64,000 bases of DNA from Bombyx mori (GCF_030269925.1 NC_085131.1:3734001-3798000); one strand, 5' to 3'; shown: positions 22,266 to 33,723, numbered from the stretch's first letter. Notes: generated by a model from the letters alone, not told the origin. Program-made: numbers and translations.

Positions 22266-22845
22266 GTGATTTGGGATGGTTAATGGAACCATAGTTCGCT
22301 TTAACTGTAAAAAAATAAATTAGAAACTAATGTACCATTATTAGGTATTTTCGTAATTTAATAATGACCACAACGAAATACTCTTTTGAGATTAGCATAA
22401 TTACAAAAAAAAAATGCATTTTCAAAAAAATCGTTTAGTTAGTAGCTGCGTAATCCCGTATAACTTTACGGTACATTCGATAATGAAACGTATTGCTTTT
22501 GTTTTAAATCTCGATCGTAAATTTCGGTCATTACAGCTCATTTGCACGTTTCTCGGTAGCTGTGTTGTCTTCAAATAAAACCGAGCTCGCGAACTGATGT
22601 ATCGAGCGCGAACGTGGACAATCGAGATGCAAACCTCAGTTCGATAAACTCATAAAAAAATCAAGTTTATAACAACAAACCCCTTTTTTGTTTGAAATCG
22701 ATTAATTGTCTATCGATTGCTGAATTCTCGAGACGAATATTTTATTTGTTTTGTTGATGTTTTTTTTTTTGGATTCGGACGATGCATCGTTGAAGCCAGA
22801 ACGCACGAGAGCCTCATACCAAAATAGACTTGACGCTAGTACGTT

Positions 22846-23048
22846 TTTTATTGCTTAGACGCCATTCAAATTGAGATATGACCTTCTAAGACATGAGTTT
22901 TTATAGTAAAACGGATGCCTTAACCTACAGAATTCTCACCCATAGACTGTGAGTGCCCTCTGGTTTCTCGCCGTATCTTCTCAGTGGGTCACGATTCCGA
23001 TCCGGTGATAGATTCTGCGAAGCACTACTCTTGCTAGGGCTACTTTTC
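22846..23048. repeat. Decayed SINE piece (-) followed by LINE 3' fragment (+)
   Basis: 22846-22932 resembles the SINE tail inverted (TTTTTTATTGCTTAGACGCC...GAGATATGACCTTCTAAG). 22938-23048 is LINE hairpin and downstream sequence (TTTCTCGCCGTATCTTCTCAGTGGG, GATAGATTCTGCGAAGCAC). Neither is complete. Confidence 0.6.
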
Positions 23049-23369
23049 AAGACGTCTGATTAACTTAAACACACGCATCAAGGACCGATGATAAGACAAT
23101 AATTTTATAGAGAGAGAGAGAATACACTTTTTTAAGGGTTGCCGTCACTCAATATTCACATTTCAACTTCATATTTATCACATAATCAAAGATAAAGCTA
23201 TAATTTCGGATACAATAATTCACTGTCTAGACTTCTTTGAGAGATAGAAATTAAAAAAAAAATGTGTTGACAGGTGAATGGTCTCGCGTCCCATTTGGTT
23301 ACAAGTGGTCATCGGAACGTACAGACATCACCTATTGCCACCACCCACGCTGGGTAATTTTTTATTGTT

Positions 23370-24170
23370 ATTCCAGGAAGAAAAGCATACGGCCCGCCTC
23401 AAAGTGAGTAGTTGCTGTAGCTCATAGATGCCAACGTTACCAGGGACACGGTCAAGCCATTGACTACTATTGAGAATTCTTCACAAGACTCGTTTGAAAA
23501 AAAAAATTTTTATTGCTTAAATGGGTGGAGTAGCTCTCAGCCCACCTGGTGTCAAGTGGTTACTGGAGCCCATAGACATCTACTACGTAAATGCGCCACT
23601 CACCTTGAGATATAAGTTCTAAGGTCTCAAGTATAGTTACAACGGCTGCCCTACCCTTCAAACCGAAACGCATTACTGCTTCACGGCAGGGCGTTGGTAC
23701 CTACCCGCGCGGACTCACAAAAGGTCCTATCACCAGTAATTACACAAATTATAATTTTGCGGGTTTGATTTTTATTACACGATCTTATTCCTTCACCGTG
23801 GAAGTCAATCGTGAACATTTGTTGAGTACGTATTTCATTAGAAAAATGTACCCGCCTGCAGGATTCAAACACCGGTACATCACTTGAACACGAATGCATC
23901 GGACGTCTTTATCTTTTAGGCCATGACGACTTCAAAAGAGAACATGTCATAACGCCCAAGAAACATAGAGGAAGTTCATTATAAATCCGGATGATACATG
24001 GCAAAACATATCTCTGGAAACGCTCTGGGGATCAACGCAGTGGTTTTGGGCCAAGTGGTTCTTGGTGAGTATTCATACCAAAACCCAATAGTGCGTGGCA
24101 AAAATATCTCTACAAATCTCTCGATGGCGGGATTATCGCAAGGAATTCCTTAGAGCGTTCCCAGTGTCAG
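23370..24170 (+). repeat. Family E repeat with internal duplication, split by a SINE
   Basis: Left part 23370-23495 (CATACGGCCCGCCTC...GACTCGTTTGAA) and right part 23936-24040 (AACATGTCATAACGCC...ATCTCTGGAAACGCTC) are contiguous in the expected family order; a full SINE separates them. A second partial copy of the right part follows at about 24085-24130 (CAAAACCCAATAGTGCGTGGCAAAAA). Confidence 0.55.
23507..23935 (-). mobile_element. SINE (Bm1-like), full length, nested in family E
   Basis: Runs from the tail at 23507 to the head ending CCATGACGACTTCAA at 23935. The minus strand has box A-like and box B-like sequences. A short loss removes the AAATAGGCAGG block (CACGGCAGGGCG). Confidence 0.85.
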
Positions 24171-24330
24171 AAGCAGTTTTAACATCACCACCGGCAAATT
24201 GAACCAGTCATATTTTTATTAGACTGTCAGCCAAAGCTTTCGCAGCGCGCTTTTGTGTGCAAAAGAGAACCTTGTCACTAACTCAACCATAAATATTATT
24301 ATAATTTAATTTTTTCGATGACCTTTTTAG

Positions 24331-24661
24331 AACATTGTTCACGATTGACTTCCACGGTGAAGGAATAACATCGTGTAATAAAAATCAAACCCGCAAAATT
24401 ATAATTTGCGTAATTACTGGTGTTAGGACCTGTTGTGAGTCCACGCGGGTAGGTACGACCGCCCCGCCTATTTCTGCCGTGAAACATTAACGCGTTTCGA
24501 TTTGAAGGGCGGGACAGCCGTTGTACCGTTTCACGTCAAACCTTAGAACTCATGTCTTAAGGTGGCGGAATTTCGTTGTAGATGTCTATGAGCTCCGGTA
24601 ACCACTTAACACCAGGTGGGCCGTGAGCTTGTCCACACATCTAAGCAATAAAATAAAATAA
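24331..24661 (+). repeat. SINE (Bm1-like), lacks only the tRNA head
   Basis: Begins within the tRNA-unrelated segment (ACATTGTTCACGATTGACTTCC), continues through ATAACATCGTGTAATAAAAA and ends in an AATAAAATAAAATAAA tail. Confidence 0.85.
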
Positions 24662-24984
24662 AGGCGAAACGTACATATGTCGATGCAAACCTTAAGCATC
24701 AATGACTGGTAGACTTTTAGTTATTCCAAATACAAACTCAGACAATAACGTTTGTTTTTCCTCCTCAGTCCAGGGCCGGGCCCACGACCCCTTATCTATT
24801 ACCACAAAACCGCTGAGACCTCGTTAATGTGCTATATAACCCGAGAACGAGCATGACAAGCGAATGCGTCACTTAGCATTTCTAAAATTATAACGTAGTG
24901 TTGTTATGGGAAGACAAATACGTCTAGACTAAGCCTAAGACTGTTAATATATGTAATCGGGCGATCACTAAAATAAAAAACCAA

Positions 24985-25060
24985 ACAAGATTGGTGGCAG
25001 AGCTTGTTGTGAGCCCGCACGGGTCTGTGCCACCTTCAGGCATTTTTCTGCTCCGAACAT
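24985..25060 (+). repeat. Old SINE fragment
   Basis: GATTGGTGGCAGAGCTTGTTGTGAGCCCGCACGGG keeps the SINE body start; the remainder has decayed. Confidence 0.5.
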
Positions 25061-25249
25061 TGATATAATACATCAATGGCTGCGAAACTATCATTCCGTT
25101 TGCAAGCCGGGTCAGAAACGAAAGCGACTTTTAACCAAAATTCTCCTACTTAATAGACTCGCTTAACAGGTGGTCCATTTGAAATATCTTCCGTCGATTA
25201 GTTCTTATTGAGCTGTTAATAAGTGCGTAGGTTTAGTACATAATGGTCG

Positions 25250-25420
25250 AATGGCTGTACCAGATAAAGCTCTGAGAGTCGGAGCTAATGAGCGTGTCCG
25301 CGGGGGCGGACGCGAGGGGCGCGGGCGGCGGGGCAGGGTCACGGCGGCGGCGAGCGGTAATGGCGCGGCGTCGGATGTCGCCGGGGGAGCCGCGCCGCCG
25401 CCGATAACGAAATCGCTGTA
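25250..25420. promoter_or_regulatory. CpG island, candidate regulatory element
   Basis: Extremely CpG-rich 170 bp (GCGGGGGCGGACGCGAGGGG, GGGCGGCGGGGCAGGG, GCCGCGCCGCCGCCG) in an AT-rich desert, with no repeat homology in the window. Open frames on both strands are a by-product of the GC content. It could be an upstream promoter or enhancer; the role is inferred from composition only. Confidence 0.35.
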
Positions 25421-27212
25421 CAACGAACGCACCTCAACCGAAATAATGTAGACCTTCCATTTTAGAATTTAATTTTTTTTTTCATTATTTCATTACTTTA
25501 GCCGTGTAAACGAACGCACGACCGTACGTCCCAACAAACCATAGACGTCACACGAATGAATTCAATCACCTCGAGGTATAAGGTCGAATTCTCAATTATA
25601 TTGCATCACGACCGGATTATTACTTTGCGGCTCAAAAAAAGTACATGCATATGAGCATACGGCATAAGGACTCAATAACAATTAATTAGTCGTACTCTTC
25701 AAAGGAGAACGGGTGGTCGCTTTATCGGCGAATTGGTCAAAACGTAGACAACGATTAGACGAAACAACACAATATTTTCCCTTTCCTTAGTCCCTCTCAC
25801 TTCAGGCGTCAAGTATTCTTCCGACACCATGACGAAATATAATGTCTAAATATGCATCTTCCCAAATTAATTACGTAGAGCTGATTCAGCCAGCCGAAGG
25901 GCTACCCTAAAAAGACGTCCCTAATCTCCACATAATCACACCATGGTTTTAGGTAAACATCTCCTACATTGACCACCTTGAACCACTTTGAAACTACCAC
26001 GAGGGTAACAAGAACATGTACAAAATATTCTAATTATTGAAGTGAAACTTCCTTATCGGCGTTGGAAAAAAATTTACCGTCACATTTTTCGGTTACGCGT
26101 CACTTTTTTCCGTTACGCGCCATCTGTTTTGTATTCATGTCTATGATAATAAAATCCTTTTGTTTAAACTTTATCTAATTTAACTTTTTTGTATTCATGT
26201 CTATGATAATAAAATCCTTTTGTTTAAACTTTATCTAATTTAACTTTATTTAACCAATTTCTAGAAAGTTGCATGTAGATCATTTTTCGAAAAATAAGGC
26301 CATAAACAAGTTTCACTTCTTACGTGTGTACACTAGTACACGCACACATTTTTTTTTCATTAGAGTCGAGAGTTGTTAAAAGTGGTAAACATTTCCAATA
26401 TTCAGGTATAACGATGACTAATCTATTCAAGAGACGATAGACATTTCTTTTGTATTCTCGACAAAGAACAGGACGTATTGGTAGATTCTAAAACAAAATG
26501 TCCTTTCATTACATTCGCGGAACTAAATTGGCCCTACGATGCAACAAAATAGTTCATCGATAACCAGAACGTTATACTGTAAACCATATCTTTCTACCTA
26601 TGGCCAAGTCCTTATTGACATTTTGAGCTCAAAATTTTATATGAGAAGTCGCAATATTATGTTTAATGTTACTTCCTACAATAGCAATGAAGATTGAATT
26701 AAAAATTTCAACCCAAAACTCGCGCAATCAGGCATACAATTTTGAAAAACCCTGATTACTACGTCTTCATTTTGTTTTAAGCAGTGCTTGTTTATAAATT
26801 TTCGTGATCATTTACTCCAAAATGACGCGTTCCAGTTAAAAATATGACGTAAATATGCGTAAGACGCAATTAATTAACCGGCGTTCAAATCCGTACCTTA
26901 GCAGAACTCACTAAGTATCATCTGTCAAGCATGACTACGGTTAAATACTGCAAGTTTTAAGTACTAACTTATTACTGTGTATCAATCTTTTAGCAAAGAT
27001 CGTTAACAGTTCCGTTAAAAATGTATTATTACAAAAGAAAGACCACGCGCGTTTTTCCATGAAGACAGTCCTCGTTCGTCTTATTATGGTCACGTACACT
27101 CGTATTTATGCCAGGATTCGTGAAATTGTCATACCTATATTCGAATGTTGTCCACTTGTCCTAAATTGAACTCACCGCTAATACAACTTCATGACAGTGA
27201 CGACAAAATCTC
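25421..27212. other. Gene-free stretch, with a decayed SINE and a tandem duplication
   Basis: 25545-25640 holds SINE-like landmarks (CACCTCGAGGTATAAGGTCGAATTCTCAATTATATTGCA, inverted). The 60-bp tandem duplication is listed separately. Nothing else was recognised. Confidence 0.4.
26127..26246 (+). repeat. Exact 60-bp tandem duplication
   Basis: Two adjacent identical 60-bp units (containing TGTCTATGATAATAAAATCC and ACTTTATCTAATTTAACTTT). Two TTACGCG-containing half-repeats (GGTTACGCGTCACTTTTTTC and CGTTACGCGCCATCTG) precede them. Confidence 0.93.
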
Positions 27213-27336
27213 AACTGTATTGTACAACGGTAGTCCCATCCTTCAAATCGCGAGGTACACTAGATTTGCGGCAGAAATAGACAGGATTGCTGTACCTACC
27301 CGGGCGCGCTCACGATTTTCCCTACCACCATTAAAT
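27213..27336 (-). repeat. Old, decayed SINE copy
   Basis: Inverted landmarks ACAACGGTAGTCCCATCCTTCAAA, GCGGCAGAAATAGACAGG, GTACCTACCCGGGCGCGCTCAC and CCTACCACCATTA. Confidence 0.65.
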
Positions 27337-27445
27337 AATGCACTGCTCGAATTAACAGTCGACAATGGCATCTAAATTAGTGAATTTTTCCATTAACTTA
27401 GAGGTCTCTGTCCAAAAACGGACGTCTTTAGACCGATGGTGTATC

Positions 27446-27611
27446 GTGTGCTTAGTGCGAGCTTTTTAACGTTCTCGATAGCGTAAAAGTTCACTCAAAT
27501 TTGTATGGAGTTGGAACGTTTTCTTACTTTTCGGGGCGCTGTTCCAACTGCATACAAATTAAAGTTAACTTTTACGCTATCGAGAACTTTAAAAAACTCG
27601 CATTAAGCACA
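27446..27611. mobile_element. Foldback MITE 'family C'
   Basis: The ends are TGTGCTTAGTGCGAG and CTCGCATTAAGCACA; the arms pair along the whole 165 bp. It lies 330 bp upstream of a full-length SINE. Confidence 0.82.
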
Positions 27612-27944
27612 ACGATCACAAATGAATTTAGTTTAAAAGTGCCACATCCGCAATATTTCACACGTGCAAGGCACAACGGCAATGCCCAAAATACAGTGCG
27701 GGCGTCGCGTCTCGTAAATAAGCGCGAGGGACGTCTTAGTTTGGCCACCGAGCCACAAAAACCCCTAACCCAGCTAAAGCGCATCACGCTAACGACAAAA
27801 ACGTTACGAATCTACCCTTACACACAAAGCAATAAAGACAAACTTGAAAAGACACGTTTGCACTTCACAATTAAAGTTTTTTTTTATTGTCTTCAAAGGC
27901 AAACGAATATGCTGATAATAAGAGGATTTGAAGTGAATTTGAAT

Positions 27945-28401
27945 TTGAAGTCGTCGTGGCCTAAAGGATAAGACGTCCGGTGCATTCGTGTTGAAGCGAT
28001 GCACCGGTGTTCGAATCCCGCAGGCGGGTACCAATTTTTCTAATGAAATAGGTACTCAACAAATGTTCACGATTGACTTCCACGGTGAAGGAATAACATC
28101 GTGTAATAAAAACCAAACCCGCAAAATTATAATTTGCGTAATCACTGGTGGTAGGACCTCTTGTGAGTCCGCACGGGTAGGTACCACCACCCCGCCTATT
28201 TCCGCCGTGAAGCAGTAATGCGTTTCGGTTCGAAGGGTGGGGTAGCCGTTGTAACTATACTGGGACCTTAGAACTTATATCTCGAGGTGGGTGGCGCATT
28301 TACGTTGTAGATGTCTATGGGCTCCAGTAACCACTTAACACCAGGTGGGCTGTGAGCTCGTCCATCCATCTAAGCAATAAAAAAAAAAAAAAAAAAAAAA
28401 A
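27945..28401 (+). mobile_element. SINE (Bm1-like), full length, type copy
   Basis: A 457-bp element. The tRNA-derived head has an A-box (TGGCCTAAAGG, 27957-27967) and a B-box (GTTCGAATCC, about 28009-28018), so it carries an internal Pol III promoter. A tRNA-unrelated region (ATTGACTTCCACGG, ATCGTGTAATAAAAA), the abundant 3' body from CACTGGTGGTAGG and a roughly 27-base A-tail follow. The other SINE entries were aligned by eye to this copy. The long tail and low divergence suggest a young insertion. The name Bm1 is from memory. Confidence 0.9.
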
Positions 28402-29040
28402 TTGAACAATCCTAGGGGCGCAGTTAAGGTACTTATAGCCTTTTTTAATACTTAAAACTCATCACGCTTAAAAAAAGACACGTCATAGCGCCCAGGCAAG
28501 ACTTGAGGTGGTCCATTCCATAGCCAAACAGTGCGCAGCAAACGCACTGTAGACTACTAAAATATTTTAGTCAAGCCGATCCGAATTTAAATTTTTTTAT
28601 AGTTCGTGTCGTCTCGACCAGTTTTTCATTCGACCTTTCAATAGACCAATCGAAATTTTCAAATTTTTCGTTCGAAAATTTCGTCCAAACTATGCTAAAA
28701 AAAATGCATTCGATTCAACTTTACAATAATTAAAGGCTGGCAACTGTAACGTATTTTAATAATGTCAACCTATTCAACGGTAACACAACGAAACAATCAT
28801 CTTCTCACCCTTATCCCACATTGTGTGGGGTCGTCGCAGCATATCCTCTTTATCCATTCAGGCCTATCATACGTCATCTCTGCACTCACGCCCTTCTCTC
28901 GCGTATCCTCTTACACACGGTCCGTCCAAATCTTTTTAAGATGCCCCCTGCTCGCATTAGCGTCTTCTTCACACCCGGCATTAACAAAACGAAACAATAA
29001 ATGAGATAATAAAATAGAAGAATTCATATGTCTAACCCAT
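28402..29040. other. Gene-free stretch with a family E fragment
   Basis: 28460-28560 resembles family E (GACACGTCATAGCGCCCAGG, CCATTCCATAGCC). 28762-29004 has an 80-codon Ser/Thr-rich frame without recognisable features; it is not called. Confidence 0.35.
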
Positions 29041-29046
29041 ACATCG

Positions 29047-29275
29047 ACCCGCTGAGTTTCTCGCCGGATCTTCTCAGCGGGTCGCGATTCCGATCCGATA
29101 GTAGATTCATGCGCGAAGCAGTTGTTCCTGAGTAGTTAGGTCTCCTTTGGAGGCGCTCAGGCAGCTGTTAGCAAATCCCATGTCTCCTAGGTGAGCCCTG
29201 TATTCGTCCAAATGTCATGGTAAAAATGGAAAGGCTTACAGGTCACCAGAACTGCCTCCCTTATCCCAAAAACAT
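29047..29275 (+). repeat. Jockey-type LINE 3' end, same lineage as 39466-43570
   Basis: It starts at GACCCGCTGAG (hairpin with 11-bp arms) and continues through GATTCATGCGCGAAGCAG, GTTAGGTCTCCTTTGGAGGCG and GGTCACCAG. The 5' end is truncated exactly at the hairpin base. Confidence 0.8.
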
Positions 29276-29437
29276 TTTTTTATATATCGTACCTACTTTC
29301 ATCGATTTTCGCGGGTCCAAAACATAATTGAGCATTGAGATTGCCCGTCGATCTAGATCCATAAAAAGACATTAAACTTAACTGTTTAAAAGGCAAAATA
29401 GCACACGTAGCAAAGCTACCGTCGCCCAAAACATGTC

Positions 29438-29719
29438 ATGCCGGATCCTCAGGATCTACTCTCAGTGCTTTTAGGTACCTCAAGCAACGGTCATCGTTCT
29501 CGTCGAACCCATCGCTTGCGACGAAGGGCGAGCAAATTAATCCACAAACACAGCCCACTGAGTTTCTTGTCGGATCTTCTCGGTGGGTCGCGTTTCCGAT
29601 CCGGTGGTAGATTCTGCGAAGCACTGCTCTTGCTAGTTTGAGCCCCGTGAAGCTTACCTACTTGTTAGGATACGCTGGCATAGCTTCTCAAGGCTTAAGG
29701 TTAGGTAGAAAAAAAAAAG
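29438..29719 (+). repeat. LINE 3' end (BMC1-like), near-complete tail
   Basis: Includes CTTTTAGGTACCTCAAGCA, GGTCATCGTTCTCGTCG, the hairpin with one changed pair, and an A-tail after GGTTAGGTAG. The GGGTTCGTGTTAGCAACGTC segment is deleted. Confidence 0.85.
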
Positions 29720-29721
29720 CA

Positions 29722-29890
29722 CAGGTCATCGTCGAACTCGTCGATTACGATGAAGAGTCAACGTGCGAACTAGCCCATAGACAGAACGCACTGTGTTTCT
29801 TACCGAATCTTCTCAGTGGATCGCGATTCCGATCAGGTGGTAAATTCAGTGAAGCATTAATCTTACTAGAGCCCGTGGACCCAGCTACCG
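29722..29890 (+). repeat. Second, older LINE 3' fragment in tandem
   Basis: It follows the A-tail of the previous copy in the same orientation (GGTCATCGTCGAACTCGTCG...CTTCTCAGTGGATCGCGATTCC) and is more diverged. Confidence 0.7.
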
Positions 29891-29959
29891 ATCTGTAAGT
29901 AGTTTGAATTGTTCTTTAGGGTACCAACAATTAACTAGGAAAAATGTACCGACCCGCAT

Positions 29960-30252
29960 GGACTCACAAAACCAACCAACTGCTCTTAAGCACAGTAAGC
30001 TCATCGCTTTCGACGTCCAGCCCACGGTCAACCGAATCTTAAGTTATTGCTGTCATTCTACAGTCAATGCGCGCGATTTCATTCCGGTAGTTGGTGCATT
30101 CGCGAAGCAGCTGCCCTCGAGCTGCTAAGCCTTCTTCGGAGGTTTTCGGACAGCTACATATCTCACTCCTCCCAGCTGAGCCCAAAATTCCCCCACATAT
30201 CCTAGTGTAACTAGAGAAGCCATTCGGTCCATTCATAATCTTTCCCCCCTAA
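29960..30252 (+). repeat. Third, oldest LINE 3' fragment of the cluster
   Basis: GCATTCGCGAAGCAGCTGCCCTCGAGCTGCTAAG, TTCTTCGGAGG and CTCCCAGCTGAGCCC follow the order of the 39466-43570 LINE tail, with heavy decay and an A-rich end. Confidence 0.55.
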
Positions 30253-30779
30253 AAAAAAACGCGCCTACCGTAATCAGTAAAATTCGTACAGTATACTTCG
30301 TAAAAGGAATTAAGTCGCATCATTAAGTTCTTGCTTAACATCATCAAAATATGCAAGTCTAGCCGCGCTTTCACCGACCGATACAGGTAACACACAAGTA
30401 TATACACTTTCATTTCCTTCGACGCGTGCACAAGTGGGATCGTCTGTTAGACCATAGACCAGGCAGACGCATTGTTCGCGGCTAATATATTCACGTTTAG
30501 ATTAAAACCTCACTTACACACTGTTAAAAACGCATAACGATGGTATTTAGCTAATGCTTATTACGTTATAATACAATAGCATCGGTGTATTTGAGCAAGA
30601 GAATAAATGATCCGCGCAACTTGGGTGCTACGCAATGAAAGACAAACATAGCCCGGCGTAGACATCATCTACGATACTCTACGCGGCATATCAAGTTCAA
30701 TTTTTTATTTAATGTTTTTAAAGATTGTTTGAACTCGTTTTTCGGTACGCGAGCTAGAAACGCCGAGAGTGTAATTACT

Positions 30780-31325
30780 TGTGAACTAATACGCGCGCGA
30801 CAGACAGGCGCGAGACGACATTGCGACTCAAAGTTTCGCACTTGGAAAGTTAAAGAAACCTCATAGGTCCGAAACGAACTTTAGCTCTGAGTTCTCGGTC
30901 CTGCGACGAAAAAAGTTTAGTCTCGTTTTTGGGTGCGACAGCGAGCGGCAACTCGGCGAGTAATTAAGGTGTATGGGTAATATCGCGCGGGGGCTCGGTG
31001 GCGGGGCGCGGGTGCGGGGCGCGCGGGGCGGCCGGACGGACACAAAGGCTGGTCGCGGACGCGGCCGCGGCCCGGCGCCCTTATCACGGCGAGCGCACAG
31101 TCGGCTCGCGCGGTCCGCGACGTACGTACCTATCGGTGCATCGCGTTACGCGCGTCTTCGCTCAGTGACTTGTGAACGCATCTGTGAAATCAGTGACACG
31201 TGCCGCGCACTGCGCATCCACACTATATTTTTATTGGTTGGGATTCGTCCATTCAACGTACGCTCATAAAAGCGATAACGACTGCCCTGTCAAAAATTGT
31301 AAACAAAACACACGCCGGCTCGCAA
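30780..31325 (+). promoter_or_regulatory. CpG-rich promoter/5' UTR exon of the Distal antenna-like gene
   Basis: A CpG island with its peak at 30975-31125, followed by two insect-initiator-like sites (TCAGT at 31162-31166 and ATCAGT at 31189-31194) and a strong donor, CGCAA|GTAAGT, at 31325/31326. The next good acceptor on this strand that leads into a real coding exon is TTTGTTACAG ending at 33723. I infer a non-coding first exon here joined to the coding exon at 33724. The start site and the join are predictions. Confidence 0.5.
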
Positions 31326-33723
31326 GTAAGTTTACAAAACTTTTGCTCATTCATGTCCAGCCTGCTCCGATTTCCTGATACAGCAACTTAAATCCTGACA
31401 AAGTGTTTGTGTAAAAGAATAATAATAGAAAATCTAAAAGTCCTTTCGTGAATCAAACCTTAACGTATAGTGTAAAACTTTATCGAATTCGATTCTATGT
31501 TAATTTCATGTAGGTACCTACATAGATATTTAAATATATAAAAAAATAAGTTAATGACTTGTATAATTATCACTCAGTGTATTCCGTTGAAAATAATCAA
31601 ATTGGTAAAGCTGTTAAACTAATAATATCAGAAAAATAGTGCAAAGAAAAAATGGCGACTCGTGACATCTGAATGCAATGCAAAGAAATACATACAAGAC
31701 GCCTAAAATATATATTTTTTTCAAAATTAAAAGTATCTTGTTTTTAAAAACACCTTGATTAGCTTAACCCTTGTTTTACGGAATCTTTTACCGTAATTTT
31801 CACCGGCTTCAATTAATGTCCGGATTATTTTGAAAATTTACAAACGCATTGAGGCACGATTGAATACAATATTATATTTTTTTTACTTTGATCTAATATC
31901 CGGAATAAGTAGAATAAACAAAATGATTATTCAATTATTCATCTTGATATTAAAGCGCGCTTCTAAATAACAATTATTAATAAAATAAAAAAGAAAACAT
32001 AACAATATTGACGATATAGCTTCAAACGTTTTAGTGCAAATGATGTCCAAAATTAATGAGTTATTTAAAGTTAAGTTAACTTAAGAATATAATGAAAATA
32101 ATGCTTCCTTCAAAGCCTTAAGGCAGTCAAGAGTCTTTGATGCAACGTAAACAGAATAAATACATCACGAAAGATACATTGTCATCATGAAAGATATTTG
32201 TTTTTTTAAAATTCCCAATCATAAAACTGTACAAAACCTTTTTATACAACTAGAACACTTTAATGTTTAAATTAAAATGTGATTAGAACACATGTAATTC
32301 ACATCGCATTCGAACACCGTCGAGTTTAAGACAATTTGCGGATTTAATTCAAATGCGTTCAATAACATCAATAACAAGTCATACAAAATATACTCAATTT
32401 TATTCATAGTTAACAATAACAATATACGTTTGTTCTTTTATAATGGAAAACGAAAAGTTTAAAGCGTTATTGACGTAATTCCTAGAGAAAATTCCCTTTG
32501 CTTTTAATTTTAGTAAAAGATAGCTCCGACTTTTTTTTTATCAAATTACCAAATTATTTTGACACATAATCAGCGGGTTATTAAACGTACTGCCAAGTAA
32601 TCAAATTTCAAAAGGCAGGGCAAACTTGGTGCTCTCTCTATCTACATAATTATCACAATGTACATTATTTAATTGGTCATGGGCCACGAAGTGACGGCCC
32701 ATTTCGATATTATTCTGTAGCGGGAGCCAAATACGTGGAGCCTAAGCTGAACAAGTGACATTGACCAAAGTGACGTTCAAATGGAAACTAAAAACATTGC
32801 TTGGCGGGGAAATTATTCAGATCGCCTATGCAACCTAACGCACAAACTCAACCCATTAAGTTTCTCGCCGGATCTTCTCAGTGGGTCGCGATTCCGTTCC
32901 ATCGATTCAGCGAAGCGATGCTCTTGCTAGGACTAGTATCAGCAAATTCTCTCCGGTTAAGGCCGCGAGCTCACTCACTCATTCCGAATGTAGCTGGAAT
33001 AACCCCTTAGGCTAGCAAAAAAAAAGCTAAACTCATGCCCATCCTTGCAGCCTAGCAATATACCATCAATACTTAGGCAACCGCTGAGTCAAGAATATGA
33101 AGTTAACTTAGAAAACAATTGAAGATAATTCTGCTACAGACGGACGATAGAGAAACAGAAATAACATATCAAAAGTACATGATCTAATATCCCAAGATCT
33201 ACTATTATAGATAAGTTATACAAGGAACCACAAATTTGAAAAGTTCACGTGTACATAAACAAACAATGAAATAAATAAACAAAACTAATAAACAAAAAAC
33301 GACAAACAAAAATTCGCGTATAATTCATTCGTGTTTAATACGTGTGGCGCCATCTAGCGGTGACCGAGTGAACGGGCCGAGACCGCTCGCAAGGTCACCG
33401 TGTCAACGACCCGACAACTTTTGCCGCCTACTGTTGTCGTAGGTCATAATTTTATTTCTTTTTGTTTATCTTTTTCGTAACTTTACAACTTGCCACGTTT
33501 ATACAGTTTTTTATGGGCTTCCTGTAAACGAAATTATTACGGTCGTGCTCGCAATGAGTTTTAATGTGTCTTTAACGCGTTTTATGAATTGTATCATTCA
33601 TTATACATTCGTTGGAGTGTTGAAAAAATTACTGCTTTGAAAATTTCGACTGTGATAATTATTTATATAAAGCGACGTGTATGATTTATTCTATTAGTAA
33701 TCGGTTCTTTTTTTTTGTTACAG
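31326..33723 (+). other. Predicted 5' UTR intron of the Distal antenna-like gene
   Basis: GTAAGT at the start and a pyrimidine-rich TTTTTTTTTGTTACAG at the end. Contents are AT-rich sequence, one LINE fragment at 32820-33030 and a CTCF-like motif at 33346-33360. No other coding sequence was recognised. Confidence 0.5.
32820..33030 (+). repeat. LINE 3' end (BMC1-like)
   Basis: CCATTAAGTTTCTCGCCGG through GAATAACCCCTTAGGCTAGCAAAAAAAAA. The hairpin's left arm is mutated (CCCATTAAG), so its pairing is weakened. Confidence 0.75.

Noticed and set aside
25205..25451. Overlapping Arg/Ala/Gly-rich frames on both strands
   Set aside because: They reflect CpG-rich composition, with no domain or splice context.
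27950..28025. A tRNA gene
   Set aside because: A- and B-boxes are present, but no cloverleaf was recognised, and the sequence continues into a SINE body with a poly-A tail.
31172..31391. Two overlapping 63-68 codon frames across the dan 5' region
   Set aside because: They cross the strong predicted donor at 31325 and have no conserved content.
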